From Heterostelium album PN500 (Eukaryota; Evosea; Eumycetozoa; Acytosteliales; Acytosteliaceae), in the NCBI RefSeq assembly GCF_000004825.1, contig NW_008805064.1, positions 2,108,001 through 2,172,000 on the forward strand: DNA of 64,000 bases, read 5' to 3'. The position numbers were made by a program, and so were the translations under genes. Shown piece after piece: positions 50,527 to 62,327 of this stretch; within the stretch, counting starts at the first letter, position 1; every line of letters begins with the position of its first letter. A model generated the notes under the pieces. The model was not told where the DNA came from, searched no databases, and worked only from the letters and a program-made list of their open reading frames with translations.

Positions 50527-52649
50527 TTCTCTATCTATCTATTTGTCTATCTACAATTTGAAATTCAATTCAAAACCAATGTTATAAAGCTTTAGCGAAA
50601 CGACCGATTAATATAAATCTTATATCTCTCCTCTCTCTCTCTATCAATTCAATCTTTTATAAATCTATCTAAAACGAGATATATAAATTTGATATATATT
50701 TACAAAATAAAATACAATAAAATAAATGAAAACCAAAAATGTAAATATTTGATTAAATAAAATAAAAAAATAAATTAATTAAATAAAAATTTATTAAAAG
50801 AATATTCATGGTTCAAAAAATTCATATGTTTTGTTTTTTTTTTTTTTTTTACACGTTTGCAGATTGGGCATTAGTTGATTGATTTTTATTTACATCATGA
50901 TAAAATGTATTTAATAAAATATTATTGGTTTGTACAAACTAGTTGTTTGTTGAAAATGTACTAAAGAATGATATTATAATTATCAAAAATATGATGATCA
51001 TTTGCAACCTTATATTTCCATGATATCATTTTAAAATTCTTAAGAATTATGTGTCCAATTTAATTCTTTTTTCGTAAAGTAAAGATTTGTTGATTGATTG
51101 GATCAGATTGATTTGTCAAGTATATCACTTTATCTGTTTAAAAAAGAAATAAATTAAAATAAAAAATAATCAAAGGAAAATATAGATAGAAACAATATGA
51201 GGGTGACTATTTCTGACCTAATAATACACGAGTCTGGTTACATCAATTTAATGTAAAGCCACAGCCAACAACAAAGTCTATTAATAAAAATATAATTATT
51301 TTCATCAGCACACATAATATTGAAAAAAAAACAAAATAAAAATTGATTCCCTTCCAGAATAGAATGATGGAATTTATCTATTGTTCTCTACAAAAAAAAA
51401 AATAATTTGTTGTTTTTTTACAATTTGGGTGGGGGGTATGTTTTGTTTTTTTTTTTTTTTTTTTTTGTCATACGGTCGTAAACAATACAGATATTGCCAA
51501 TCACAACACAACAGTCACTTTTCATAACAGAGTAATGAATTTTTGTTGCAGTTTTGCAAAGAATATTTTTTGTTTTTTTTGTTTTTGTTGTTTTTTTTAT
51601 TCTGTCATCATAATTTACTTTTTAGTATAAACAGTGGTCGAGATCATTGGTTTCTGTTCGACAATTAGAGACTTGCATTGAATGAAACTTCAGCAATATA
51701 ATTAATGAATGTGTGAGTTGTGAATCTTAATGTTATAATTTAGTATTTCTAGAACGGAACAAACAGCGTATTGTTCACATCGACGACGCAGTGTCCCATT
51801 CCATCAGCTGAAATCTCCTATATTAGACTTTCAGTACTGTGGCATCTCCCCAGTCAGTAGAAGTAGTAACAAGCAGCATCAGCAGTGCAGTAACCAACAG
51901 CAGCAGCAGCAGCAGCATTAATTTATTCATTATCAATAATAATAAAAGCAACAAAAGGTCACCCTCACCTCTGCATCTTTCAACAATTGATCAATTGATC
52001 GTCACAATATATTACCTACTTTATTGTTGTTTCTTAAGAACAACGTCATCTATACCTCTTCACCCAGCTTTTCAATACCATCGACTATTATTTAAACCAA
52101 AGACAATCACTGTTTTTTTTGTTTTTAAAGTAACCAATCAGATTAATTTTAACAAATATTATTGTTTACAACTATAGTTAAGTCTTGGTTGTATTTTCGT
52201 TCTATAAAATTATATATCTGTTAAATTAACTATATATTTTATTATTTGTATTTGAATATTAATTATATATCATTCATTACACAACGCCAATTTATTTTTA
52301 TCACAACACTATTTTTCCATCCAATTTTGGAATAAAGCGCATTTCAATAGTTTTTTTTTCGTACTTTCACACGTTTTTTTTTTGGACTACGACGGTCATA
52401 CATCTAACCTATTTTCTTTTTCTGTTTATTTTAAAACTTTTTGTTTTTTTTTTTCACTAGATTACATCTCACGGTGCAAAACACTATACCAGGACTCATT
52501 AAAATAATTTTAGAATATTTAGAACAAAAAAAACAAATCAATAATCTATTGATTTGCAAAAATACATATCTACTTTATTCGATTTTATTTTATTTTATTT
52601 TTGTTATCAAATTTTTTTTATCATCGTTTAAATAATAACAGATATAAAA
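50527..52649. promoter_or_regulatory. Divergent intergenic region, atg13 / ABCG transporter
   Basis: 2.1 kb with no supported gene. The ABCG-proximal part (about 51640-52170) is less AT-rich and holds a CAG run (aacagcagcagcagcagcag, about 51899-51918), a TTCGTTC-type pyrimidine region and many short open frames. It may be a long 5' leader, possibly spliced. The atg13-proximal part is CT- and AT-rich (ctctcctctctctct near 50627). Confidence 0.4.
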
Positions 52650-55600
52650 ATGGTTGACAACGAACAACCTGTGGAAGATACTTCTCCAGCGGTGGTGGGT
52701 GAAGATCTCCAAAGTCATGGTAGTGATGATATTCACCACCATAAGGACGGTGTTGAAATGACAACGTTTGGAGTGAATGCAGAAACCACAACTCTACAAC
52801 ATAATCAAGATGATACTGCAATCCAAGTCAATCCAGATTTAAATCATCACATCAGAGAGTACACACCAGACAACAAAACCGGAATGTATGTCAGTGCTCG
52901 CAACCTCAATTATTACGTCGATGCTCCAAAGCCACCAAAAAATGCAACACCCGAACAAAAAAAGATTAATTTATTAAATGATTTTACATTTTCATTAAAG
53001 GTATGTGGTAATATAAATAAACAAAACAATCAATCTTCAAACGATCAAATAGCGTAAAGAAATCACAATTTCGACTTTGTTGTTTTTTTTTTTTGTTTTT
53101 TCCAAAATACCGAAATTATCAACAACAAAGCGCTGATTTTTTTTACAGTGGAAACATCACACACTCGGCTTTATACAATTGTAGATCAAGTTGATAGATT
53201 GATTGATCATGAAGATATTTTTTATTAAGATCAAGATTATTAATTATTTTTATTTAATTATTATTATGTAAAATTTTACAGCCAGGCAGAATGGTTTTAT
53301 TGATGGGTGCTCCATCCTCTGGAAAGAGTATTCTGTTGAGAGTTTTGGCCAATCGTTTGGGAAAGGGCCATGTAGAGGGTGAACTTTTATTCAATGGACA
53401 TCCAGCCGATCCAGAGACACATCACAAAGATACAATCTATGTGCCACAGGAAGATCGTCATATCCCGCTGTTGACGGTGAAGGAGACTCTCGACTTTAGT
53501 GCTCAATGTAATATGGGTTCCACTGTGAACCAATCGACAAAGGATGAACGTGTAGAGTTGATTCTTTCACAGCTCGGCCTTAGCCATACCAAGAATACAA
53601 TTATTGGTAACGAGTTTTTCCGTGGTATCTCTGGTGGTCAGAAGCGTCGTGTCACCGTCGCCAATGAATTTACCAAGTGTCCAAATCTCATCTTGATGGA
53701 TGAGCCAACAACAGGTCTCGATTCAGCAACTGCTTTTTCTGTTTGTTCAAAAGTCCGAACGATTGCAAACGAAGCTAAAGCATCGGCTATGATCTCCTTA
53801 CTTCAACCAAGTCCAGAGTTGACAAACTTGTTCGACGATGTCATGTTACTTGGTGAGAAAGGAAAAATTTGTTATTTTGGTCCAAGAGAATCTCTTTTAT
53901 CTTGTAAGTAGTATTATTAATAATTAAACAACCGATGTTATTAATTTCTTACTAATATAAAATCTTTTTAATTTTTTTTTAGATTTTGAATCAATTGGAT
54001 ACAGACCATTATTGGATCAACCTTTGGCCGAGTTTATGCAAGAGATTGTAGAAGATCCATTAAAGTATGCAATTAATAGAGATACTTCCAATGGAGAACT
54101 ATCAAATTCAATTGCAAATTCCGAAATTCATTTAGATACATTATTCAAACAATCAAATAGTATGTGTTTAATGATTAATATAATTAAAAGTTTAAATATT
54201 TATTAATTAATTATTTTTTTAATAATATATATAGTATATCAAGAAAATATAAATAATTTAACAACATTATTACCGACCGATGTTAAATTACATGATTTTT
54301 CAAAAGTAGAAAACCCATTATCACCAATGTGGTATGATATCAAATTGTGTATGGAGCGACAGAAAAAGATTATGAGAATCTTGAGAATGCAATTTATTAC
54401 ACGTTTTATACAAGCAACTTTTATGGGATTCGTTGTTGGTTCCCTGTTTTTCCAAATGGGTGACACTCAGGCAGATGGACGTAATCGTTTCGGTCTGTTG
54501 TATTTCGCCACGGTCTTGCACATTTGGACCACCTTTTCGTCGGTTGACGAGTTTTACCAGTTGCGTTCGATCTACTATGATCAAAAAGATGGTAAATTCT
54601 ATCGAACATTTGCCTATTTTATCACTGTGGTCGTAAGCAAGTTCCCGATTGCCCTCATAGAAGCATTCCTCTTTAGTGTCACCTGTTACTGGATCTCTGG
54701 ATTTAGAGCACGTGCCGACACTTTTATTGTGTTTATAATCTGTATGGCACTGACCAATGTAATTGCTCAGGGTGTATTCCAATCGGCATCGTCATTCTCT
54801 GACAGTCAGCTAGTTACATCGATGGTGACTCCAGCGGTAGTCATCTTGTTTATGATTTTCTCTGGTTATATTCTGCCAGGTGTCAATATTCCCAATTGGT
54901 GGATATGGATGTACTATCTCTCACCTCTGAAATATGTACTCGATGCACTGGCGTCCAATGAAATGTATGGACGTAGCTTCACTTGTACACCAAACGAAGT
55001 TATTCCACCGGCATCTCATCCACTCGCTTCACTTCCATACCCACAGGGTTTTGCCAACCATAGTATCTGTCCAATGCAATCGGGGTCGGATTTCCTCAAT
55101 GAATTTGGATTCAACAACAACTTTTATTGGCGTTGGATTGATATTGCTATTGTGATTGGTTTTGCAATTGCTCTTTTCACTGCTTTCTATATCGGTATTA
55201 CCTATGTAAAGTTTGAAACAAAGAAGCCACCCCGTGCCATTCAACAGAAAAAAGTAAAGGCCAAAAAAGATAAAAAGGCAGACAAGAAGAAGCAATTGGA
55301 AGGAGGTTGCTATATGACATTCTCCAAACTCGGTTACACTGTCGAGGCAAAGCGTAACAACCCAACCACCAACAAGAAGGAAACGGTCACTCTCCAACTA
55401 CTCAAAGATGTCAATGGATACGTAAAACCAGGTACGATGTTGGCGTTGATGGGTCCATCCGGTGCCGGAAAGTCTACACTTCTCGACGTCCTCTCAAAGC
55501 GAAAGAATATGGGTGTCATCACTGGTGACATTCAAATCAATGGTGCCAATATATTCGATCTAAACATCACTCGTTTCACTGGTTACGTTGAACAACAAGA

Positions 55601-57134
55601 TATCTTATCTGGAAATTTAACGGTTCGTGAAGCAATCTATTTCTCTGCACTCTGTCGTCTACCGGATTCCTACTTGAACGCCGATAAGCTCAAGTTGGTC
55701 GATGAAATCCTCCATGTACTCAGTCTCACCAAACTTCAAGACACCAAGATTGGACCTAATCCAACTATGGGTATTTCACTTGCAAACAGAAAGAAGGTAT
55801 CGATCGGTATTGAGCTTGCCTCAAATCCACACTTGCTCTTCCTCGACGAACCGACCTCTGGTCTCGACTCGGCTGCTGCACTCAAGGTAATGAACTGTGT
55901 ACGTAAGATTGCATTGTCTGGACGTACAGTAATCTGCACCATTCATCAGCCATCGCAAGAGATCTTTGAGCAATTCGATCAACTCTTGCTCTTGGGTAAG
56001 GGTGAAGTTGTTTATTTTGGTGAGACTGGAGTGAACTCACAGACCGTGCTCGACTATTTCGCCAAGCAAGGACACCGTTGTCAGGCCGACCGTAATCCAT
56101 CCGATTTCATTCTGGAGATTGCCGAACACAATCCAACTGAACCAATTGCCATCTACACTGCATCGGAGGAAGCAGCTAACACTGCCGCAAGTTTACTCAA
56201 CAAGACGATCGTTCCATCGACCGTCGAGGTACCAAAATTCAAATCACGTTATAATGCATCGCTCTCAACTCAACTCTATGTTCTAACGAAGCGTGCCTGG
56301 ATTAATCACATTCGTCGTCCACAAACCATCTTGATTCGTTTCTGTCGTTCATTAATACCATCGATCGTCGTTGGTACAATGTTTTTGCGACTCGATAACG
56401 ATCAATCGGGTGCACGTAATAAGCTTGCTATGATTTATCTAAGTTTCCTTTTCGGTGGTATGGCATCGATCTCCAAGATTCCCTTGGTAATCGAAGATCG
56501 TTCCGTCTATTATCGTGAGTTTTCATCTGGTGCCTATCCTTCGTTCCTCTATATCATTGCAGCAGTGATTACCGACCTTCCGTTTATTTGTTTGACTGCA
56601 TTTTGCTTTTGGATTCCATTCTTTTGGCTCACTGGAATGGATCCAGGACACAACGGATGGAAGTTCTTCTTTACTCTTTTGGTATACCTATTGATTGTCA
56701 TGGCCTACGATAATTTAGCAATGGTATTTGCTCTTGTTCTTCCAACCATTCCGATTGCAGTATTACTCTCTGGTATGGGACTCAATTTCCTTGGTCTTTT
56801 TGGTGGATTCTTTATTCCACGTGTAAACATTCCGAGTGGGTGGATATGGATGCATTGGCTAACGTTTACAAAGTATGCATTCGAAACTCTGGGTGTAACC
56901 GAGTTAAAGGACGCTACTTTTAATTGTCCAGGTGGTAAAGGTGAATACTTGATCCCAGTTGGTAATACTACAAAACCATTCTGTCCGATTACCAATGGTA
57001 ACACTATGATTGCTCGTTATGGTCTCAATGTCGATAGACAATTCTGGAATGTTTTGGTACTTGTTTGTTTCAATTTCGGATTTATCATGCTTTCCTATTT
57101 GGCATTACGTTTCATCCACCATATGAAGAGATAA
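52650..57134 (+). CDS. Full-size PDR-type ABC transporter, subfamily G
   Basis: Four exons: 52650-53000, 53282-53903, 53983-54159, 54235-57134; 1349 aa. Order is NBD1-TMD1-NBD2-TMD2, the reverse full-size ABCG layout. NBD1: Walker A GAPSSGKS, signature ISGGQKRRVTVANEF, Walker B LILMDEPTTGLDSA. NBD2: Walker A GPSGAGKST, Walker B LLFLDEPTSGLDSA, but a degenerate signature (MGISLANRKKVSIGIEL instead of LSGGQ). One crippled composite site is usual in PDR transporters. Each TMD has about six helices. A His-rich, acidic N-terminal leader of about 90 residues precedes NBD1. Such pumps export drugs, lipids or secreted metabolites at the plasma membrane; the substrate is unknown. The first intron (281 nt) is the longest of the spliced genes here. 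Confidence 0.92.
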
Positions 57135-57285
57135 AAAGATAATCGATTAAAATAAAAGTAATGGTTAATAAATAAACAAAAAAGTATTTTTCATTTTAAG
57201 TTATAAATTTTAATTAAAATAATAAAAAAATTTGAGAATATCTTTATTTATTTTTAAGTAGTTATACATTTTTGATTTTTTTTTA

Positions 57286-58935
57286 TTATGCAAAAATATC
57301 AACATCATCTCCTTCATCCTCGGTTTTATATTTGGTAAGTTTTATCTCCAAGATACCATGTTCCAATTTCACACAACCTTTCAAATCGTTTTTAGTTCTT
57401 TGTTTGATAGGGGAAGGGAATATATAGGACCACTCTAGAGGACGAATGAGTTGCTTGTTAAAGTCGTTGTGGATCTCATTACCTTTGCTTTGGAACTCTC
57501 TCATTTTGTTTGTAGTAACTTTGATCTTTGATCCTCCATCAGTGTTTTCGAAATGGAAATTGATGTCATTTTGCAAAAAGCCAGTGCAATCCAGGGAAAC
57601 GTAGTAATGGTTGCCATCCTCTTCGACTCTGGCGTTAGTAGTGCTATTTATCTCTGAGATTATACCGACCATGTTGAATCTTATATCTGCATACTTAAGT
57701 TCTTCATTGATAGGTGGATCAAACCTAATGATTCCACTATTTTCGTCACTAACTAGTTTAATATTTGTAAGTGGACTATCTTGACTATCGCTTTTGAAAT
57801 TATTATTATCATTATTATTGTTGTTGTTGATAATGTCTTTGCTTGATTGAAGATTTGGAGATGATGAGGGTGTAGACTTGGCCGATCCACAGTCCTCTTT
57901 GTTAGAAAGAGGAAGTGGAGTAATGGAGGTTTTGAATTTGTCCGATTTTATCTCCAAGTAGCTTCCGATCACTTTCTTTGTGTAGTCGACAATGTCAACA
58001 ATCAAATCAGAGTGTGCATGATTGGTGGATGCACTTGAAGTTAACCAGGAACGAAGCAGCTCGATGGTAAGTTTATTGTATGTTAATCCAGCGTTCTCTG
58101 CCTTTTTGAGATGTTGGGTTTGGGGGTCCTTTACCATTTCGTCTTTTGCCATAACTACATGTCTAGTGCCGTCTAAAGAGGTCCAGTATTTTGACTGATC
58201 TAAAATTTTGTGCTCTGTACACTCAAAACATTTGATAAGTTCCTCGTTTATTACACCGTCAAGTTCTTTGATAGTATTGACATGAGAGAGATTGTGAACA
58301 ATGATGATGCTCTTCTTGTTGAATCTTTGTTTAACTTGTTTGATATAGGATTGGTCGTCACGAGTCAGACGATTGACAACGATTAAAACTATATCTGACA
58401 TGCTGAGAGACAGCGATTGCAAAAATCTCTCTGTGGCCTCGGCATCTTTGATCTTGAAGTCATCTCCTTTCGGCACTGGTTTCTGGGAACCTTTGGTATC
58501 CAATCCAATAAGTACATCGGTAATGCTGGCTCTTGATGTAACAATGGACAGTCCTTCTGTGTGGGCAAAGTAGCTGCTGGATAAATCCAAACCAAAGATT
58601 CGTGCCAAGATATAACTCTTACCACGATTATATAGACCAAGAATGGAAACAACCGATCTTTTCTTGGATACGATATCCTCTTTGGCTTTGAAGAATGCAG
58701 CGTTTTCCATTAATTTCTGATCTTCGTTTGGTTTAATTATGTTTGCAAACACACTATTGCTCCAATCATTACATTTTTTAAACTCGTCCAGCAACGGATA
58801 GGTCACACTCCATCCACTTTTAAGGTCTAGCAAAGAGTCAACTTTTACAACAATATCATATTTGTTCTTGTGATCTTGAGAGAATTTTTCATAGTCTTTA
58901 CTCCTTAAGTAATATAACCAATTATTAAAATTCAT
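57286..58935 (-). CDS. Dynamin/GBP-like GTPase with C-terminal Hsp20-like domain
   Basis: Single exon, 549 aa, from ATG at 58935. The P-loop is GLYNRGKS (residues 100-107), the G3-like motif LDTKGS near 144-149, and a segment VHNLSH near 225 occupies the G4 position. The N-terminal 330 residues look like a large GTPase domain distantly related to GBP/dynamin or septin-type proteins. An Asn-rich linker (about 372-386) leads to a beta-rich C-terminus (about 405-540): IRFDPPINEELKYADIRFNM, DGNHYYVSLDCTGFLQNDIN, and GCVKLEHGILEIKLTK, which matches the late strand of alpha-crystallin domains (LENGVLTI-type). The fusion is unusual. It is convergent with the ABCG gene, 151 bp apart. The GTPase call is firm; the Hsp20 part is probable. 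Confidence 0.75.
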   Translation of the reverse strand: MNFNNWLYYLRSKDYEKFSQDHKNKYDIVVKVDSLLDLKSGWSVTYPLLDEFKKCNDWSNSVFANIIKPNEDQKLMENAAFFKAKEDIVSKKRSVVSILGLYNRGKSYILARIFGLDLSSSYFAHTEGLSIVTSRASITDVLIGLDTKGSQKPVPKGDDFKIKDAEATERFLQSLSLSMSDIVLIVVNRLTRDDQSYIKQVKQRFNKKSIIIVHNLSHVNTIKELDGVINEELIKCFECTEHKILDQSKYWTSLDGTRHVVMAKDEMVKDPQTQHLKKAENAGLTYNKLTIELLRSWLTSSASTNHAHSDLIVDIVDYTKKVIGSYLEIKSDKFKTSITPLPLSNKEDCGSAKSTPSSSPNLQSSKDIINNNNNNDNNNFKSDSQDSPLTNIKLVSDENSGIIRFDPPINEELKYADIRFNMVGIISEINSTTNARVEEDGNHYYVSLDCTGFLQNDINFHFENTDGGSKIKVTTNKMREFQSKGNEIHNDFNKQLIRPLEWSYIFPSPIKQRTKNDLKGCVKLEHGILEIKLTKYKTEDEGDDVDIFA

Positions 58936-59825
58936 TTATATATGAAAAAAAAAAAGTAATAAATTTAAAGATAATTAAAATTGTTATTTTAAAGTGACTA
59001 AATTGAATTTAAAAGAAGCTCAAAAAAAGAGACTATTTATAACAAAAAAAAAAACTTTATCGAAGACAGTTTACAAGAGGCTTAACCCAAAACAAAAAAA
59101 CCCCAAAACCTAGATTTTCAATTGGACCACTTTTTGAACTTGTTTTTACAAAATATTTCTCTTTGATTTTAAAGAAAAAAGGATTCTAAATCACCATAAT
59201 ACCTTTCATCTTTCAGATATTTGTGATTCAGGTGAAATTCTTCATCAAATCACTTCAAAATTAAATGTCAACTTTCCACAATCTAGAACCATTTTTTCTT
59301 TAAAATCAGAATCATAAAGAATTAACAAATTAGAATTTTTTTAATTTTGATAATAGTAAATTTAATTTTTTAAATAAATATTTATAATTATTAAAATCAA
59401 TTTTAAGTTCGATGACTGTTTTTGATATGAATAACCTTCCTACACTATTGTTGAATAATTTATTTTTATTTTTTATTAATTTTTCTCTTTGAAATATATA
59501 TCAATGCCTTTCAATTAGATTTGAGGTGTTTATTTCTCATCTTTTTTTGTTTGTATCATTCATTAACTTTTTTTTATCCAAAAATAGACAAGTCATACTA
59601 AATACTAATATCCAAACTACCAACAATTAATAACAATAATATATATTTTATAAAACAAAATGATCAACTTAAACCACAATTCTATCATAAGCAAATTTAT
59701 TTTAGACTTACTCTGTTGAATCGTTATAATTAATATATTTATACTTGTGTATCTTTTTTAATCTGATGATATCTTGCTCTTTTATTTTCTATCTTATAAC
59801 TATTTTACAGCTATAAGACCTTATC
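58936..59825. other. Gene-free AT-rich region upstream of the GTPase gene
   Basis: 890 bp holding the GTPase gene promoter and an imperfect inverted repeat (arms 59164-59188 and 59284-59308). No coding sequence is seen. Confidence 0.5.
59164..59308. repeat. Imperfect 25-bp inverted repeat
   Basis: The arm at 59164-59188 (tgattttaaagaaaaaagga then ttcta) matches the reverse complement of 59284-59308 with two mismatches. The 95-bp centre is non-coding. It could form a hairpin or be a small MITE-like element; no target-site duplication is obvious. Confidence 0.55.
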
Positions 59826-60335
59826 ATGTTTCAGAACTATGATGTCTCCAGAGACAGACAACTATTTAAACAAACAGAAACCTTAAGCTTTCTAATATAC
59901 ACCTTTAAGTGTGTACTATGTTTCTCTGTTTCCCCAAAGAGTGACCAATTTGGATGGTTTGTTGACCTTCTGTACTACGGACTCAGGGTACTTGTGCTAC
60001 CGTCATCAGCAAGGATGGGATAGTCCGGTATGACTTTGTAGAAGTACACTGCAGTGGTATTTGTTTCTAAAATCCATCCAAGACGAATTGAATAGTTTAA
60101 AGGAAGGTGAAGAAGTTGGGTTAGAAATTTTTTGGCACAATCAAGCATAGAGGACCAAGTTTTGAAGTACCTTCGAATGAGTTGCTTCTACTTAACAGTA
60201 GGAATACAGTGTACTAACTCTCTTCTGGTGAACTGTTTCAAAACCAAGACTTTTTCATTAATAGAGGTATAAAACAAGGTGATCCTCTTTCAAATACTCT
60301 CTTTGTCCTCACGATTGATTTTTTTTTTTTTTTGT
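59826..60335 (+). mobile_element. Remnant of a LINE (non-LTR retrotransposon) reverse transcriptase
   Basis: Higher-GC, decayed coding sequence. The frame at 60143-60190 gives SSIEDQVLKYLRM, and another at 60215-60320 gives SGELFQNQDFFINRGIKQGD and PLSNTLFVLTIDF. Together they match the LINE reverse transcriptase blocks KAFD-xx-xxVLKYL and RGVKQGDPLSPLLFxL. The frame changes and stops show a dead fragment; the active-site FADD box is not found nearby. Upstream sequence from 59826 may belong to the same element. It lies about 0.8 kb downstream of a tRNA-Leu gene (which is on the minus strand), a usual setting for dictyostelid tRNA-targeting LINEs (TRE family), though family membership is inferred. 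Confidence 0.6.
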
Positions 60336-60495
60336 AAAATTCTTGTATGACCAGTACTGATAGTCAAGGTGTAGAGCTTGATATTACCCTACAGTTCGTG
60401 TTTATTTATTGTTGGAGCAGTTCATGCACAGGTCGACTGAGATGGCCAGAGTGTTTGGCGACTAGTCGCCTTTTCTCACTTTTTTTTTTTATATA

Positions 60496-60778
60496 CATTC
60501 TCACACAGGCCGTGAGAAATAGCCAATAAAATATTATTATTATTATTGTTTGTAGTTATTATTAATTAATAAGTTTAGTAGTATTAGGATAGAATAGATC
60601 TAACAGTAGTTGCGTGTTGATGAACAACAGTTTTTTTTTTTTTTTTTTTTTTTTGCAAAAAAGATTTGTTGACTCATGATCAGTCAACAAATTGCAGGTA
60701 TTGATATTAACCTGCTAGTTCGTGTTTTATATTATATTTACATTCTCACACAGGCCGTGAGAAATATAGCCAATAAAA

Positions 60779-60845
<67 letters not shown>

Positions 60846-60919
60846 AATTATTAATTAATAAGTTGAGTAGTATTAGGATAGAATAGATCTAACAGTAGTT
60901 GCGTGTTGATGTACAACAG
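60496..60919 (+). repeat. Two direct repeat units, possible element 3' ends
   Basis: Unit A 60496-60630 and unit B 60741-60919 share cattctcacacaggccgtga, a TTATTA microsatellite (much longer in B, about 60780-60842), ttaattaataagttt/gag, and gatagaatagatctaacagt followed by agttgcgtgttgatg. A looser match extends upstream (gatatta...gttcgtgtt at 60380 and 60703). The CTCAC...GTGAG in each unit can form a small hairpin. A further scrap of the unit end (tgatgaacaacagtgta) occurs near 61043. They probably derive from 3' ends of LINE or SINE copies. Confidence 0.65.
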
Positions 60920-61135
60920 TATAAAGTGGTGGCACCTAGTTGGAAGGATTAAGATTCCAATCAGATTTAAATTTACGCGTTAATGCAGAGCAATCGACAG
61001 TGACTCCTTGGGAGATTGAATTAGCGATCGTGAAGTTAAGCTGATGAACAACAGTGTAAGGTGGGTGAAGTGGATTTTAAAAAAAGGTCCGCAATTTGGA
61101 AGCCCTGGATGCGGGTTTTTATTAGCAAAATGTTT

Positions 61136-61215
61136 TATGCGATGTGAGGTTCGAACTCACGACGGTTTCCCACTGAGACCTGAACTCAGCCCCTTAACCT
61201 CTCGGGCAATCGCAT
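61136..61215 (-). tRNA. tRNA-Leu (anticodon CAG)
   Basis: An 80-nt cloverleaf on the minus strand. The acceptor stem ATGCGAT pairs perfectly with ATCGCAT, discriminator A. The D-arm is CCC-GAGAGGTTAA-GGG. The anticodon stem CTGAG/CTCAG carries loop TTCAGGT, so the anticodon is CAG (Leu, codon CUG). The variable region is long (TGGGAAACCGTC), as expected of a type II leucine tRNA, and the T-arm is GTGAG-TTCGAAC-CTCAC. A-box and B-box promoter sequences are intact, and there is no intron. CCA is not encoded. Unlike the surrounding DNA, it shows no decay. Confidence 0.93.
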
Positions 61216-61270
61216 TATTTGATGAGAAATAATGTTTTTTCTATTTTTTTGATCCTAACTTCGACTTAAA

Positions 61271-61302
61271 CTCAACTCAGCCCCTTAACCTTTCGGGCAA
61301 TC
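61271..61302 (-). pseudogene. 5'-half tRNA-Leu relic
   Basis: The minus strand reads gattgcccgaaaggttaagg followed by ggctgagttgag, matching the acceptor 3' part, D-arm and 5' anticodon arm of the tRNA-Leu next to it with one D-loop change and one in the anticodon loop. The T-arm and 3' acceptor are absent. It lies about 55 bp upstream of the intact tRNA and looks like a truncated duplicate. Confidence 0.7.
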
Positions 61303-62327
61303 TTTTAACTAAACAAATTGGTTTTTTTTTCTATTTTTTGATTGTATAATATTATTCTTTACAACTTTAATTAAAAACAAATCATATTCAAGATTTTATT
61401 AGATTCATAGAGTATTGCATTAATACTCACTTATATATTTTGTTGTAGATAAACCAAGAATCTAGTGTTTATAATAAAAATAGAAGATGATTTAATTAAA
61501 AAATAAGTAAAACAAAACAGACAAATCATGCAAGAAATTATGTTGTTTATTTGTAATTCATTACTAATGCTTTGAATCATGGTCTAATACGACGGAATGA
61601 TAGTTGATTTATTTCCTGTTGAGTAGAATTACCAATACTATTGGAAAAAACTGCTTTAGTTTTATTTTCAACTGAAATATTTAGTCTTGTTAATGATTCT
61701 ACGAATAGAGTAGTATTAGTTTAGGTTTTATTTGATATAAACAATTTGCCTACCAATAATTGTCATTGTTTTTTTATTTGTAAAGAATTATAAATAACAA
61801 AATAACTAATGATCAAACACAAAACATCAAACTAAATATTTTTTTTATAAGTTTACCCACATTTAAATATTTAATTATTCACACTTCACTTAAATGATTG
61901 ATTGTTTACATAGTATCAATATTGTGTGTTTATCTTCTTATTGTTAAAAACTTTGAGAAATCTAGGTGAATTAATGACTTCTTTCACCACTACACTATAT
62001 CTTATTAATTATTTGAGAATTCAAAGTGAATTAATGATTATTTTAACTTTGAATCATCCTATAACTTTATACTAATTTATAACTAAAAAAATTAACAAAA
62101 TAATAAATTTATGTTCATTGGTTTAACAAATTCAATGATTTTTGTTAAAAACTGTGATTTTTATTGAAATACTTTAGGGTTTTTTTTTTTTTGGGGGTAA
62201 TTGTTTGATTTTGGCCAAGATAAATAGCGATCTTGATCAAACTTTAAAACCAAGTTCAAAAAAAAAAAAAAAAACAAATTATCAATCTACTAAATATTTT
62301 TTTATCTATATTAAAGAAATAATAATA
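61303..62327. other. AT-rich spacer upstream of the P450 gene
   Basis: About 1 kb without a gene. It contains T and A runs (62172-62193, 62258-62275) and a duplicated phrase (gtgaattaatgactt/gtgaattaatgatta near 61968 and 62030). The P450 promoter must lie at its right end. Confidence 0.5.

Noticed and set aside
51839-52177. 112-residue plus frame upstream of the ABCG gene
   Set aside because: It opens with GTG, its Ser run comes from the CAG repeat, and the second half is hydrophobic AT noise. Better seen as leader sequence.
60347-60529. 60-residue plus frame within the repeat cluster
   Set aside because: It crosses element debris and a T run and matches nothing as protein.
60780-60843. 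TTA microsatellite as a functional site
   Set aside because: Simple repeat expansion in one of two repeat units; common in this genome type.
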